Below, in pieces: positions 1-7,362 of a stretch of DNA of 64,000 nucleotides; within the stretch, counting starts at the first letter, position 1; every line of letters begins with the position of its first letter. The translations under genes were made by a program, and so were the position numbers. Under the pieces are notes generated by a model. That model searched no databases and was not told where the DNA came from. It saw only the letters and a program-made list of their open reading frames with translations. The stretch covers positions 60,476 to 124,475 of the forward strand of contig NZ_JAMTCN010000016.1 of the NCBI RefSeq assembly GCF_024171865.1, read 5' to 3'. The DNA is from Prauserella aidingensis (GTDB taxonomy: Bacteria; Actinomycetota; Actinomycetes; Mycobacteriales; Pseudonocardiaceae).

Positions 1-1
1 G

Positions 2-994
2 GACCTGGGTGGGCTGATCGGCAGACTCGCCGCCGACCTCGGCTGCTGGGCCGTGCTCGTCGAACCCGACGGAACCGCGGTCCACGCCGAACCGGCGCGC
101 GCGGCGGAGTACGTCCGCGCCTTCGACGCCGACCTCGACCGGCTCCGCGCCGTACGCCCGCCGTCGAGCATCGGCTCGTCCTCCCGCGACGGACACGTCG
201 CGGCACATTCCCTGGGCGGCGGGCACAAGCTGGCGGGATTCCTCGTCGTCGGCCGGGACCACGCCTTCACCTCGACCGACCACCACATCACGCACGCGGC
301 GTCGTCACTGCTGTCGATCGCGTTGACGCGCACCCGCTCCGCGGCCGACGCGCGACTGCGGACCACCGCGCTGACACTGCTACTGGCCGGCCACCGCACC
401 GCGTTCGACGAGCTCGCGGGGCCGCTCGGGATGCGACTTCCCGACGAACCGGTCGTCGTACTGGCCGGATCGGGTCACTCACCCACGCTGGTGGACGGAG
501 GCGCCGCGTCGGACCTGCTGGCAGGCGACCTCGACGGCGAGCTGGTGGCGGTGGCCTCCGCCTCGCAGCACCTGCCCTCCGCACGGCACCTGGGCGTATC
601 CCCTCCGACGGGACTGGACGGACTGCCCGGCGCCCACCGGCAAGCCAGGCAGGCGCTCGCCGAGGCGACGCGCCGCGGCGCCGCGGTCGTCCGGTTCGAC
701 GATCTCGGCGTCGGGCTGCTGCACGACGTCACCGACACGGGTGTCCTCACTCGCGCCGAGGCCATGCTCGGCCCGTTGTACGACCACGACACCCGGCAAC
801 GCGGTGAGCTGGTGCGGTCCCTGCGCTCCTGGCTCGCCCACCACGGGCACTGGGACCCGGCGGCCGCCGAACTGGGCGTGCACCGGCACACCCTGCGGCA
901 CCGCATGACCAAAGTGGCCGCGATCCTCGGCTGCGACCTGGACTCCCCCGACGTCCGGGCGCAACTCTGGCTGGCGCTGCGGCTCGTTTCGTGA
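2..994 (+). CDS. PucR-family transcriptional regulator, 5' end outside the window
   Basis: The frame is open from the first bases of the window, so the true start lies to the left; only the C-terminal part (about 330 residues) is visible. The last 60 residues form a PucR-type helix-turn-helix: RGELVRSLRSWLAHHGHW, then AAAELGVHRHTLRHRM and a leucine-rich end. In this family the HTH sits at the extreme C-terminus, behind a GGDEF-like and a variable sensory region. Such proteins usually activate nearby catabolic genes. The pxpA gene follows by about 150 bp on the same strand, so it is the natural candidate target. The stop codon lies inside a 17-bp tandem duplication. Family assignment is firm; ligand and target are inferred. 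Confidence 0.85.
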   Translation, partial: DLGGLIGRLAADLGCWAVLVEPDGTAVHAEPARAAEYVRAFDADLDRLRAVRPPSSIGSSSRDGHVAAHSLGGGHKLAGFLVVGRDHAFTSTDHHITHAASSLLSIALTRTRSAADARLRTTALTLLLAGHRTAFDELAGPLGMRLPDEPVVVLAGSGHSPTLVDGGAASDLLAGDLDGELVAVASASQHLPSARHLGVSPPTGLDGLPGAHRQARQALAEATRRGAAVVRFDDLGVGLLHDVTDTGVLTRAEAMLGPLYDHDTRQRGELVRSLRSWLAHHGHWDPAAAELGVHRHTLRHRMTKVAAILGCDLDSPDVRAQLWLALRLVS

Positions 995-1018
995 TGTGGC
1001 TCGTTTCGTGATGTGGCT
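981..1018. repeat. 17-bp tandem duplication across the PucR-gene stop codon
   Basis: The unit GGCTCGTTTCGTGATGT occurs exactly at 981-997 and again at 998-1014, followed by the first 4 bases of a third copy. The TGA stop (992-994) lies in the first copy; the second copy repeats it out of frame. This looks like a recent slippage or short-homology duplication. Confidence 0.9.
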
Positions 1019-1148
1019 GGTCTCCTGGCGACGGGGCCGCACACCGCGCATTGGCGTGTCCGCACAGCCGGAATTGGCCGGACCGTCCATTTCCCCGCAC
1101 CCCTCCGGCGCCCTACCGTTGCCCCTTCCCGACGCGAAAGGACAGGCC

Positions 1149-1922
1149 ATGAAGACAGTCATCGACCTCAACGCGGATGCGGGCGAGAGCTTCGGCCGCT
1201 GGAAGCTCGGGGACGACGCCGCGCTGCTGCCGCAGGTCAGTTCCGTCAACGTCGCCTGCGGCTGGCATGCGGGCGATCCGGGCACCATGCGCCGATCGGT
1301 GGAACTCGCCGTGTCGAACGGTGTCGCGCTCGGCGCGCACCCCGGGTTCCCGGACCTCGCGGGCTTCGGGCGTCGCGCCATGGCGATGAGTCCCGCCGAG
1401 GCCGCCGACGCCTGTCTCTACCAGTACGGCGCGCTCCGCGCCTTCGCCGCGGAGGCGGGCACGCGCATCGCCCACGTCAAACCGCACGGTGCGCTCTACG
1501 GGCTGACCCTGCGCGACCCGGAGGTGGCCGCCGCCGTCGCCGAGTCCGTCGCCAAGGCCGACCCGGACGTGCTGTTGGTGCTGCTGGCCGGGCCCACCGC
1601 GCAGCGCGTGATCGACGCGGGCCACCGCGTCGCGCGGGAGGCGTTCGCCGACCTCGACTACGACGACAACGGGCACATCATCATCGAACCGGTCCCGGAG
1701 GCCAAGGACCCGGAGGCGTGCGCCCAGCAGGCCGTCGACGTCCTCAGCGGCGGGGTGACGTCCGTGAACGGCACGGCGATCGACGTCGACGCCGACACGA
1801 TCTGCCTGCACGGCGACCGTCCCAACTCGCCCGACATCGCCAGGGCGATCCGGGCCCGGTTCGCCGAGCACGGGGTGCGCACGGCCGCGATGCACGACGT
1901 CGTCGCCGCCCGGTCCCGCTGA
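1149..1922 (+). CDS. pxpA: 5-oxoprolinase subunit A (LamB/YcsF family)
   Basis: The 257-residue product matches the LamB/YcsF family in length and motifs: an N-terminal IDLNADAGESFGRWKLGDD, then NVACGWHAGDPGTMR at about residues 34-48, GAHPGFPD, and VKPHGALYG. PxpA acts with PxpB and PxpC to open 5-oxoproline to glutamate using ATP. The start is the ATG at 1149, which has AAAGGA (1137-1142) six bases upstream; a longer upstream frame lacks family similarity. PxpB and PxpC are not next to it here, so they must lie elsewhere or to the left of the window. The PucR-type gene upstream may control it. Confidence 0.92.
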   Translation: MKTVIDLNADAGESFGRWKLGDDAALLPQVSSVNVACGWHAGDPGTMRRSVELAVSNGVALGAHPGFPDLAGFGRRAMAMSPAEAADACLYQYGALRAFAAEAGTRIAHVKPHGALYGLTLRDPEVAAAVAESVAKADPDVLLVLLAGPTAQRVIDAGHRVAREAFADLDYDDNGHIIIEPVPEAKDPEACAQQAVDVLSGGVTSVNGTAIDVDADTICLHGDRPNSPDIARAIRARFAEHGVRTAAMHDVVAARSR

Positions 1923-2053
1923 CGGGCCGTCCGCGCGGGTGACGGTCGCCCGGGCGCTGATCGGCCGGGTGCCGGACGGGCCGCTCACGTGGGTCGGCCC
2001 TTGTGCCGCGGGCGTACCATCGACCGACAGGGGTTCACCACCAGGGAGCCGCC

Positions 2054-2932
2054 ATGTTGGTCGAGATCCTGATCGCGGTAGGAATCGCCGGCGCCGCCGG
2101 AATCGCGGCGAGCGTGCGGATCGTGCGGCAGTACGAGCGTGGTCTCGTGTTCCGGTTCGGCCGAGTGCGCCGCGCACCCAGCGAGCCCGGCATCAGACTG
2201 CTCGTACCCGGCATCGATCGCATGACCAAGGTCAACATGCAGATCGTGACGCTGCCCGTGCCCGGCCAGGACGGCATCACCCGCGACAACGTGACGGTGC
2301 GCGTCGACGCCGTCGTCTACTTCAAGGTCGTCGATCCGGTGCAGGCGATCGTCGGCGTGGAGAACTACCGCTTCGCGATGCTTCAGGTCGCGCAGGCGAG
2401 CCTGCGCCGGATCATCGGTGAGAGCAGCCTCGACGACCTGTTGTCCAACCGGCAACGGCTCAACGAAGGCCTGGAGCTGATGATCGACAGCCCCGCCCTG
2501 GGCTGGGGTATCCACATCGACCGGGTGGAGATCAAGGACGTTGCCCTGCCCGAGACGATGAAACGGGCGATGTCCCGGCAGGCGGAGGCGGAACGCGAAC
2601 GCCGCGGCCGGGTCATCGCCGCCGAGGGCGAGCTGCAGGCGTCGGAGAAGCTGTCCCAGGCGGCCGAGCGCATGGCCGACACGCCCGCGGCCCTGCAGCT
2701 GCGCCTGCTGGAAACCGTGGTGGAGGTCGCTGCGGAGAAGAACTCCACGCTCGTCCTGCCGTTCCCGGTCGAGCTGCTGCAGTTCCTGGACCGCACGTCG
2801 GCAGGCGACGGCCGGCGCGGTGCGGACGTGCCGGAGCAGGCCCGCACCGAACGGGATGTGGGCACCCGGTCCGAGGCAACCGGCGAACAGAGCGCTGCGG
2901 CCGTCGACCGGCCGTCGGAACACACGACGTAA
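2054..2932 (+). CDS. Slipin / SPFH-domain membrane protein (stomatin-like)
   Basis: A 292-residue protein. An N-terminal membrane anchor (about residues 3-22) is followed by QYERGLVFRFGRV, the hallmark start of the SPFH/Band 7 domain, and by GITRDNVTVRVDAVVYFKV, RRIIGESSLDDLL and WGIHIDRVEIKDVALPETM. A charged coiled region rich in E, R and A (about residues 175-215) follows, as in other slipins. The tail after LLQFLDR is low-complexity. SPFH proteins form rings or scaffolds on the cytoplasmic membrane face. The ATG at 2054 is preceded by GGGAGCC. No NfeD partner gene is adjacent, although slipins often pair with one. Confidence 0.9.
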   Translation: MLVEILIAVGIAGAAGIAASVRIVRQYERGLVFRFGRVRRAPSEPGIRLLVPGIDRMTKVNMQIVTLPVPGQDGITRDNVTVRVDAVVYFKVVDPVQAIVGVENYRFAMLQVAQASLRRIIGESSLDDLLSNRQRLNEGLELMIDSPALGWGIHIDRVEIKDVALPETMKRAMSRQAEAERERRGRVIAAEGELQASEKLSQAAERMADTPAALQLRLLETVVEVAAEKNSTLVLPFPVELLQFLDRTSAGDGRRGADVPEQARTERDVGTRSEATGEQSAAAVDRPSEHTT

Positions 2933-3031
2933 TCCTGCGGCCGAGCCCTGACCCGCCCCTGACATCTGTCACGGGGTATCGATGACGCCGGCACTAGGAG
3001 CGGCGCCGCGCAGCGGAGAAGACTACGGGGC

Positions 3032-3991
3032 ATGGTTTCCGAATCCGTCATCTCCGCCCGCGACGTGCGGATGTCGTTCCCCGACGGCGCGGGCGGCCAC
3101 GTCCGTGCGGTCGACGGGGTCGACCTCGAGGTCGCCCGGGGCGAGGTCCTGGCCCTGCTGGGCCCTAACGGGGCAGGCAAGACCACCCTGCTCGACATCC
3201 TGCTGGGGCTGACCACGCCGCGCTCCGGCGACGTGAGCATCGGCGGGTCGAACCCGCGGACCGCGGTGCAGTCGGGCATGCTCTCGGCGTTGCTCCAGAC
3301 GGGAGGGCTGCTTCCCGACCTCACGGCGGGCGAGACGGTGCGGATGATCGCCGCGTTGCACGCCGACCCGGCCGACGTCGACGAGGTCATCGACACCGCG
3401 GGCGTGCGGGCGTTCGCGTCACGTCCGGTGGGCAAATGCTCGGGTGGCCAGCAGCAACGGCTGCGCTTCGCGCTGGCGTTGCTGCCCCGTCCGGAGATCA
3501 TCGTCCTCGACGAACCGACGGCCGGCATGGACGTCTCCGCCCGGCACGAGTTCTGGGACCGCATGCGCGCGCAGGCGGACGAGGGCGTCACCGTCGTGTT
3601 CGCCACCCACTACCTCGAGGAGGCGGAGCAGTTCGCGCGCCGCACCGTCCTGATGAACCGCGGCCGCGTGCTGGCCGACGGCCCCACCGACGAGGTCCGT
3701 GCCCGGGCCGGAGCCGCCTACGTGACGGTCAGCTGGGACCCGACGGCCGCCGAGTTGGCGCAGGTACCGCACGTGGTCCGGGCGGATCGGGAGGGCGCAC
3801 GGACCACGTTCCGCACGGAGGACTCCGACGGGCTCGCGCGTTATCTGCTCACCGCCACGGACGCACGGGGACTCACCGTGCGTCCGGCCAGCCTCGAGGA
3901 GGCGTTCCGCCTGCTGACCGAGGACTCCGCCACCCCGGGCGAGACCGAACGCCCTGTGGTCTCCGCCGACTCCGAGGAGGTCCGGGTATGA
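3032..3991 (+). CDS. ABC-2 type exporter, ATP-binding protein
   Basis: A 319-residue ATPase with Walker A GPNGAGKTT (residues 44-52), a Q-loop region near LLQTGGLLPDL, an ABC signature near residue 136, Walker B IIVLDEPTAGMD and the switch histidine in VFATHYLEEAEQF. The signature reads CSGGQQQR instead of the usual LSGGQ, a tolerated variant in this exporter subgroup. The C-terminal 80 residues match the extension found in drug-export and lantibiotic-type ATPases. Its stop overlaps the start of the permease gene by 4 bp (ATGA), so the two are translationally coupled. A sensor kinase and response regulator follow, suggesting that export is induced by an envelope signal. Confidence 0.93.
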   Translation: MVSESVISARDVRMSFPDGAGGHVRAVDGVDLEVARGEVLALLGPNGAGKTTLLDILLGLTTPRSGDVSIGGSNPRTAVQSGMLSALLQTGGLLPDLTAGETVRMIAALHADPADVDEVIDTAGVRAFASRPVGKCSGGQQQRLRFALALLPRPEIIVLDEPTAGMDVSARHEFWDRMRAQADEGVTVVFATHYLEEAEQFARRTVLMNRGRVLADGPTDEVRARAGAAYVTVSWDPTAAELAQVPHVVRADREGARTTFRTEDSDGLARYLLTATDARGLTVRPASLEEAFRLLTEDSATPGETERPVVSADSEEVRV

Positions 3992-4791
3992 CCGTCGCGA
4001 CGAACCCGCGCACCCACGTCCGTGGCGGCTACAGCCTGGGCCGGTACATCGCCATGGACTTCCGGCGGAACCTGCGCAACGTCGGCAACAGCTTCTTCGT
4101 GATCGTGTTGCCCACCGCGCTGTTCCTGTTCTTCGGCGCCTCGATGGACTGGTCGGGTGAACCGGTCGGCGTGGGCAACGTCAGCGCCTGGACCATGATC
4201 GCCATCGCCTCGTACGGCGCGGCCATGGCCACGACATCCATGGCGGGTTCCGCCGCATTGGAGATCCAGCAGGGTTGGGGCAGGCAGCTGGCACTGACGG
4301 CCATGCCGCACGGGGCGTTCATCGTCGCCAAGGCGGCGATCGCCGTCGCGATGGCCGCGCTGCCGGTGCTGGTGCTCAACCTCGCCGGGGTGTTCACGGT
4401 CGCCGACATGCCGCCGGGCGTCTGGCTGGCGACGGTGGCGCTGACGATCGCCGGGTCGCTGCCGTTCGCCTTCTACGGACTCGCGATCGGGCTGAGTTTC
4501 CGGTCCGACGCCGCGGTGGGGGCGGCGACCGGGCTGCTGGTGATCCTGAGTTTCCTCGGCAACGCGTTCATGCCGCTGGACGGGGTACTGCTCGACATCG
4601 GCCGGTTCACCCCGATGTACGGCATCGTGGCGCTGGCCCGGTATCCGCTCACCGACGGCGACCTCGTCTCCATGGGAGGGGCCGCCGGCAGCGATCCACT
4701 GTGGATGGTGCTGGCGAACGTCGCCGCGTGGACGGTCGTGTTCGCCGTCGCCTGCCTGCTGCTGCAGCGCAGACGGACCACCCGGCGCTGA
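3988..4791 (+). CDS. ABC-2 type exporter, permease protein
   Basis: A 267-residue integral membrane protein with about six hydrophobic segments, including FFVIVLPTALFLFFGASM, GVWLATVALTIAGSLPFAFY and GAATGLLVILSFLGNAFMP. This layout is that of an ABC-2 exporter permease (DrrB/YadH-like). It starts inside the last codons of the ATPase gene (ATGA overlap), the usual arrangement for the two halves of one transporter. The ATG at 3988 is preceded by GAGGAGGTCCGGGT, a strong ribosome-binding site inside the upstream gene. Substrate unknown; lipids, peptides and drugs are all exported by this class. Confidence 0.9.
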   Translation: MTVATNPRTHVRGGYSLGRYIAMDFRRNLRNVGNSFFVIVLPTALFLFFGASMDWSGEPVGVGNVSAWTMIAIASYGAAMATTSMAGSAALEIQQGWGRQLALTAMPHGAFIVAKAAIAVAMAALPVLVLNLAGVFTVADMPPGVWLATVALTIAGSLPFAFYGLAIGLSFRSDAAVGAATGLLVILSFLGNAFMPLDGVLLDIGRFTPMYGIVALARYPLTDGDLVSMGGAAGSDPLWMVLANVAAWTVVFAVACLLLQRRRTTRR

Positions 4792-4925
4792 CCGTGCACG
4801 GCGGCCGCAGCGCCGGGCGGGTCGCCGGGCACGGCCGCGCCCGCTCGGGCAGGGAGGACCCCGGTCCGAGCGGCCGCCGGGGACGGCGGTTATCGGGCAC
4901 GGCGGACATCGGGCAGGATCAGGTC

Positions 4926-5996
4926 ATGGGGATACGCATCTATCGGCTGCTGTACGCAGGGGTGTGGCTGGTGTTCCTCGCCGTCCCCGTGACGTCCGCC
5001 GTCACCGCGGACGTCGCAGTCGGGCTGCAGGCGCTCGCCGTCGCCGCCACGGCGTGCTTCGCAGTCGTCTACCTGGGGCTGTTCTGGCACGACGTCGAGG
5101 GCGACGAGACCGCGCGCGACCGGCGCCGGTTCGCGGGCCGCATGGCCGTCCTGGTGGTGCTCGCCTGCCTGGCCGTGCCCGCCGCAGGCTACACGGCCGT
5201 CACGTACGCCTGCTTCCTCACCGCGGCGTTGGTGTTCACCCTGCCGCTGCGGTCGGGCCTCGTCGCCGGTGTCACGGCGTGGGTGGCGGCATGCCTGCTC
5301 GCGCTGCCGTTCGCGGAGACGCCGTGGCCGCTGTTCGGCACCGGGCTCGGCGTGCTGTTCATCGTGGTGATCCGGTTGGCGGACCACTTCGAACACCGGC
5401 AGCTCGATGCCCAGGAGGAACTGCGTCACGCCGCCCAGCGCGACGCCATCGCCCGCGATGTGCACGACGTGCTGGGACATTCGTTGACCGTGCTGTCCAT
5501 CCGGGCCCAGCTGGCGCGGCGGATGATCGACCTGGATCCGGAGCGGGCACGCGAGGAGATCGACCGCATCGACTCGCTGGCACGAGAGTCGCTCGGGCAG
5601 GTGCGCTCCACGGTGGCACGGTTGCGCACGCCGTTGCTCGCCTCGGAGTTGGAGACGGCACGGGAGGCACTCGCGGCCGCCGGGATCACCGCCGACGTGG
5701 ACGTGCACACCGTCGAGGACGGCGAGGCCGAACTGTTCGCCTGGGCGCTGCGCGAGGCGGTGACGAACGTCGTACGTCATTCCGGGGCGTCGACCTGCCG
5801 GGTGAGTGTCCGGCCGGGCATGCTCCGGGTCGAGGACGACGGCGTGGGCACAACCGAGGGAACCGCGTTCGGCGCCGGGTCGGGACTGCGCGGACTGCGC
5901 GAACGCGCGGCCACGGCCGGCGCACGGTTGACGGTGTCGGCGCGTAGTGAGGACCACGAGCGTCCCGGGACGGTACTGGAGGTGGGACGGGCGTGA
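4926..5996 (+). CDS. Sensor histidine kinase, DesK/NarL-system type
   Basis: A 356-residue kinase with four to five N-terminal membrane segments (about residues 5-150) and no obvious large sensor domain. The phosphoacceptor motif RDVHDVLGHSLTVL places the histidine at residue 180 (HisKA_3 type). A HATPase domain follows, with ALREAVTNVVRHSGAS as N-box and VEDDGVG then GSGLRGLRERA as G-boxes. Few-helix sensors like this often respond to the membrane state. The response-regulator gene overlaps its stop by 4 bp. Upstream lies the ABC-2 exporter on the same strand, about 130 bp away, so exporter and signalling pair probably form one functional unit. Confidence 0.93.
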   Translation: MGIRIYRLLYAGVWLVFLAVPVTSAVTADVAVGLQALAVAATACFAVVYLGLFWHDVEGDETARDRRRFAGRMAVLVVLACLAVPAAGYTAVTYACFLTAALVFTLPLRSGLVAGVTAWVAACLLALPFAETPWPLFGTGLGVLFIVVIRLADHFEHRQLDAQEELRHAAQRDAIARDVHDVLGHSLTVLSIRAQLARRMIDLDPERAREEIDRIDSLARESLGQVRSTVARLRTPLLASELETAREALAAAGITADVDVHTVEDGEAELFAWALREAVTNVVRHSGASTCRVSVRPGMLRVEDDGVGTTEGTAFGAGSGLRGLRERAATAGARLTVSARSEDHERPGTVLEVGRA

Positions 5997-6598
5997 TCCG
6001 ACTACTTCTCGCCGACGACCAGGATCTGGTCCGCGGCGGGCTGGCCGCGCTGCTGTCGTTGGAGCGCGACCTCGACGTGGTCGCGGAGGTGGGACGCGGC
6101 GACGAGGTGCTGCCCGCGGTCACCGAGCACCGGCCCGACGTCGCGCTGATCGACATCGAGATGGCGGGCGGTGACGGCATCGAGGCGACGGCGGCGGTGA
6201 CCGCGTCCGGGGCGGACTGCCGGTGCCTGATCGTGACCACGTTCGGCAGGCCCGGATACCTGCGGCGGGCCATGGAGGCGGGCGCGGCAGGGTTCGTCGT
6301 CAAGGACACGCCCGCCGACCGGCTCGCCGAGGTGGTGCGCCGGGTTGCGGCCGGCGAACGGGTCGTCGATCCGACGCTCGCGGCGGATTCGTTGGCCGGT
6401 GGCATCGATCCGCTGACCGACCGGGAGCGGGAGGTGCTGCGCGCCGCCGCCGACGGCGCCTCGGTGCGCACCGTCGCCACACAGCTGCATCTGTCCCCCG
6501 GCACCGTGCGGAACCACCTGTCGTCGGCGATCGGGAAGACCGAGGCGGAGAACCGTTACGCCGCGGCGCGGCTGGCCCGGGACCGGGGGTGGATCTGA
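5993..6598 (+). CDS. Response regulator, NarL/LuxR type
   Basis: A 201-residue regulator. The receiver domain (residues 1-120) has the acidic pair D8/D9, the phosphoacceptor D54 in ALIDIEMAGGDG, and the conserved lysine in GFVVKDTPA. A LuxR-type HTH (about residues 137-200) contains LTDREREVLRAAADGAS and LHLSPGTVRNHLSSA. The start is the GTG at 5993, which overlaps the kinase stop (GTGA), so the two are translationally coupled. The likely target is the ABC exporter directly upstream, as in DesR/LiaR-like systems; this is inferred from position only. A strong hairpin lies immediately after the stop. Confidence 0.93.
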   Translation: MIRLLLADDQDLVRGGLAALLSLERDLDVVAEVGRGDEVLPAVTEHRPDVALIDIEMAGGDGIEATAAVTASGADCRCLIVTTFGRPGYLRRAMEAGAAGFVVKDTPADRLAEVVRRVAAGERVVDPTLAADSLAGGIDPLTDREREVLRAAADGASVRTVATQLHLSPGTVRNHLSSAIGKTEAENRYAAARLARDRGWI

Positions 6599-6647
6599 GG
6601 TGACCGTGCGAGCGACCGCGAAGGGGGCGGCCGCTCGTACGGTCACC
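6599..6647. terminator. Hairpin between convergent genes (bidirectional terminator)
   Basis: GGTGACCGTGCGAGCG (6599-6614) pairs with CGCTCGTACGGTCACC (6632-6647) with one G-T wobble, giving a 16-bp stem and a loop of about 17 bases. It begins one base past the response-regulator stop codon and contains the stop codon of the opposite TrmH-family gene. No T-tract follows, as is usual in actinobacteria. Confidence 0.75.
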
Positions 6648-7299
6648 TCGCCCGGAGTGCGTACAGCGCGATCCCGGCCGCGACGCTCACGTTCAGCGAG
6701 GTCTTCTGCCCGTACATGGGGATCTCCAGCAGCAGGTCGCAGCGGGAGCGCAGTTCCGGATCGAGGCCGCGGACCTCGTCGCCCAGCACCAGGGCGACCT
6801 TGGAGGAGGGCCCGTAGTCGCCGAGCGGTACCGCTGCCGGGTCGATCTCCAGGCCGACGACCGTGTATCCCTCGTCGCGCAGCGAGTCGAGCAGGGCGTG
6901 GACGTCGTCGTGCCGCCGCAGCGGCATGGTCTGTTCGGCACCCGCGGCGGCCTTGGCCAGCCTGCGGGTCTGCCGGGCCGCCACGATCGGGTCCCGCTCG
7001 TCGCCGGGGTGCTGCGGGTACGGCGTGAACCCCGTGACGTGGACCGTGTCCACGGCGAAGACGTCCCCGGTGCGCAGCAGCGAACCCACGTTGTGTGCCG
7101 AACGCAGGTTGTGCGCGACGACCACGATGCTGCGGCGGCCGGTCGAGCCGTGCCGCCCGGTGCTGTGCCGCCCGGTGTGGTGCTGCCCGGTGTCGCCGGC
7201 CGGTGTCGCCGGGGCGTGACCGGTGGCTGCCTGCTCCGGGGCGTGGTCACCGACCGTGCCGGCGTCTTCGGGAGGGCTGGGGTGTCCGGGAGTGCTCAC
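6643..7299 (-). CDS. TrmH/SpoU-family RNA 2'-O-methyltransferase
   Basis: A 218-residue SPOUT methyltransferase. Family motifs are VAHNLRSAHNVGSLLRTGD (motif 1, about residues 61-80), VALVLGDEVRGL (motif 2) and IPMYGQKTSLNVSVAAGIA (motif 3, the knotted SAM site). It probably methylates a tRNA or rRNA ribose; the site cannot be told from sequence. The first 57 residues are an extra low-complexity stretch rich in H, T, G and R, encoded by a CCGGTG-type repeat. The GTG at 7299 is supported by a -10-like TAGTGT (7309-7314) nine bases upstream, which implies a leaderless mRNA, so the odd N-terminus is probably translated. Confidence 0.88.
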   Translation of the reverse strand: MSTPGHPSPPEDAGTVGDHAPEQAATGHAPATPAGDTGQHHTGRHSTGRHGSTGRRSIVVVAHNLRSAHNVGSLLRTGDVFAVDTVHVTGFTPYPQHPGDERDPIVAARQTRRLAKAAAGAEQTMPLRRHDDVHALLDSLRDEGYTVVGLEIDPAAVPLGDYGPSSKVALVLGDEVRGLDPELRSRCDLLLEIPMYGQKTSLNVSVAAGIALYALRAR

Positions 7300-7330
7300 G
7301 GCGCAGGAACACTAGCAGGCCGCGTTCGCG

Positions 7331-7353
7331 CCCCGGCCGTCGAGCCGCCGGGG
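7331..7353 (-). terminator. Possible terminator after hrpA
   Basis: CCCCGGC (7331-7337) pairs with GCCGGGG (7347-7353), a 7-bp GC stem just downstream of the hrpA stop and upstream of the TrmH-family promoter. It is a modest structure without a T-tract. Confidence 0.4.
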
Positions 7354-7362
7354 CACTCCCGG

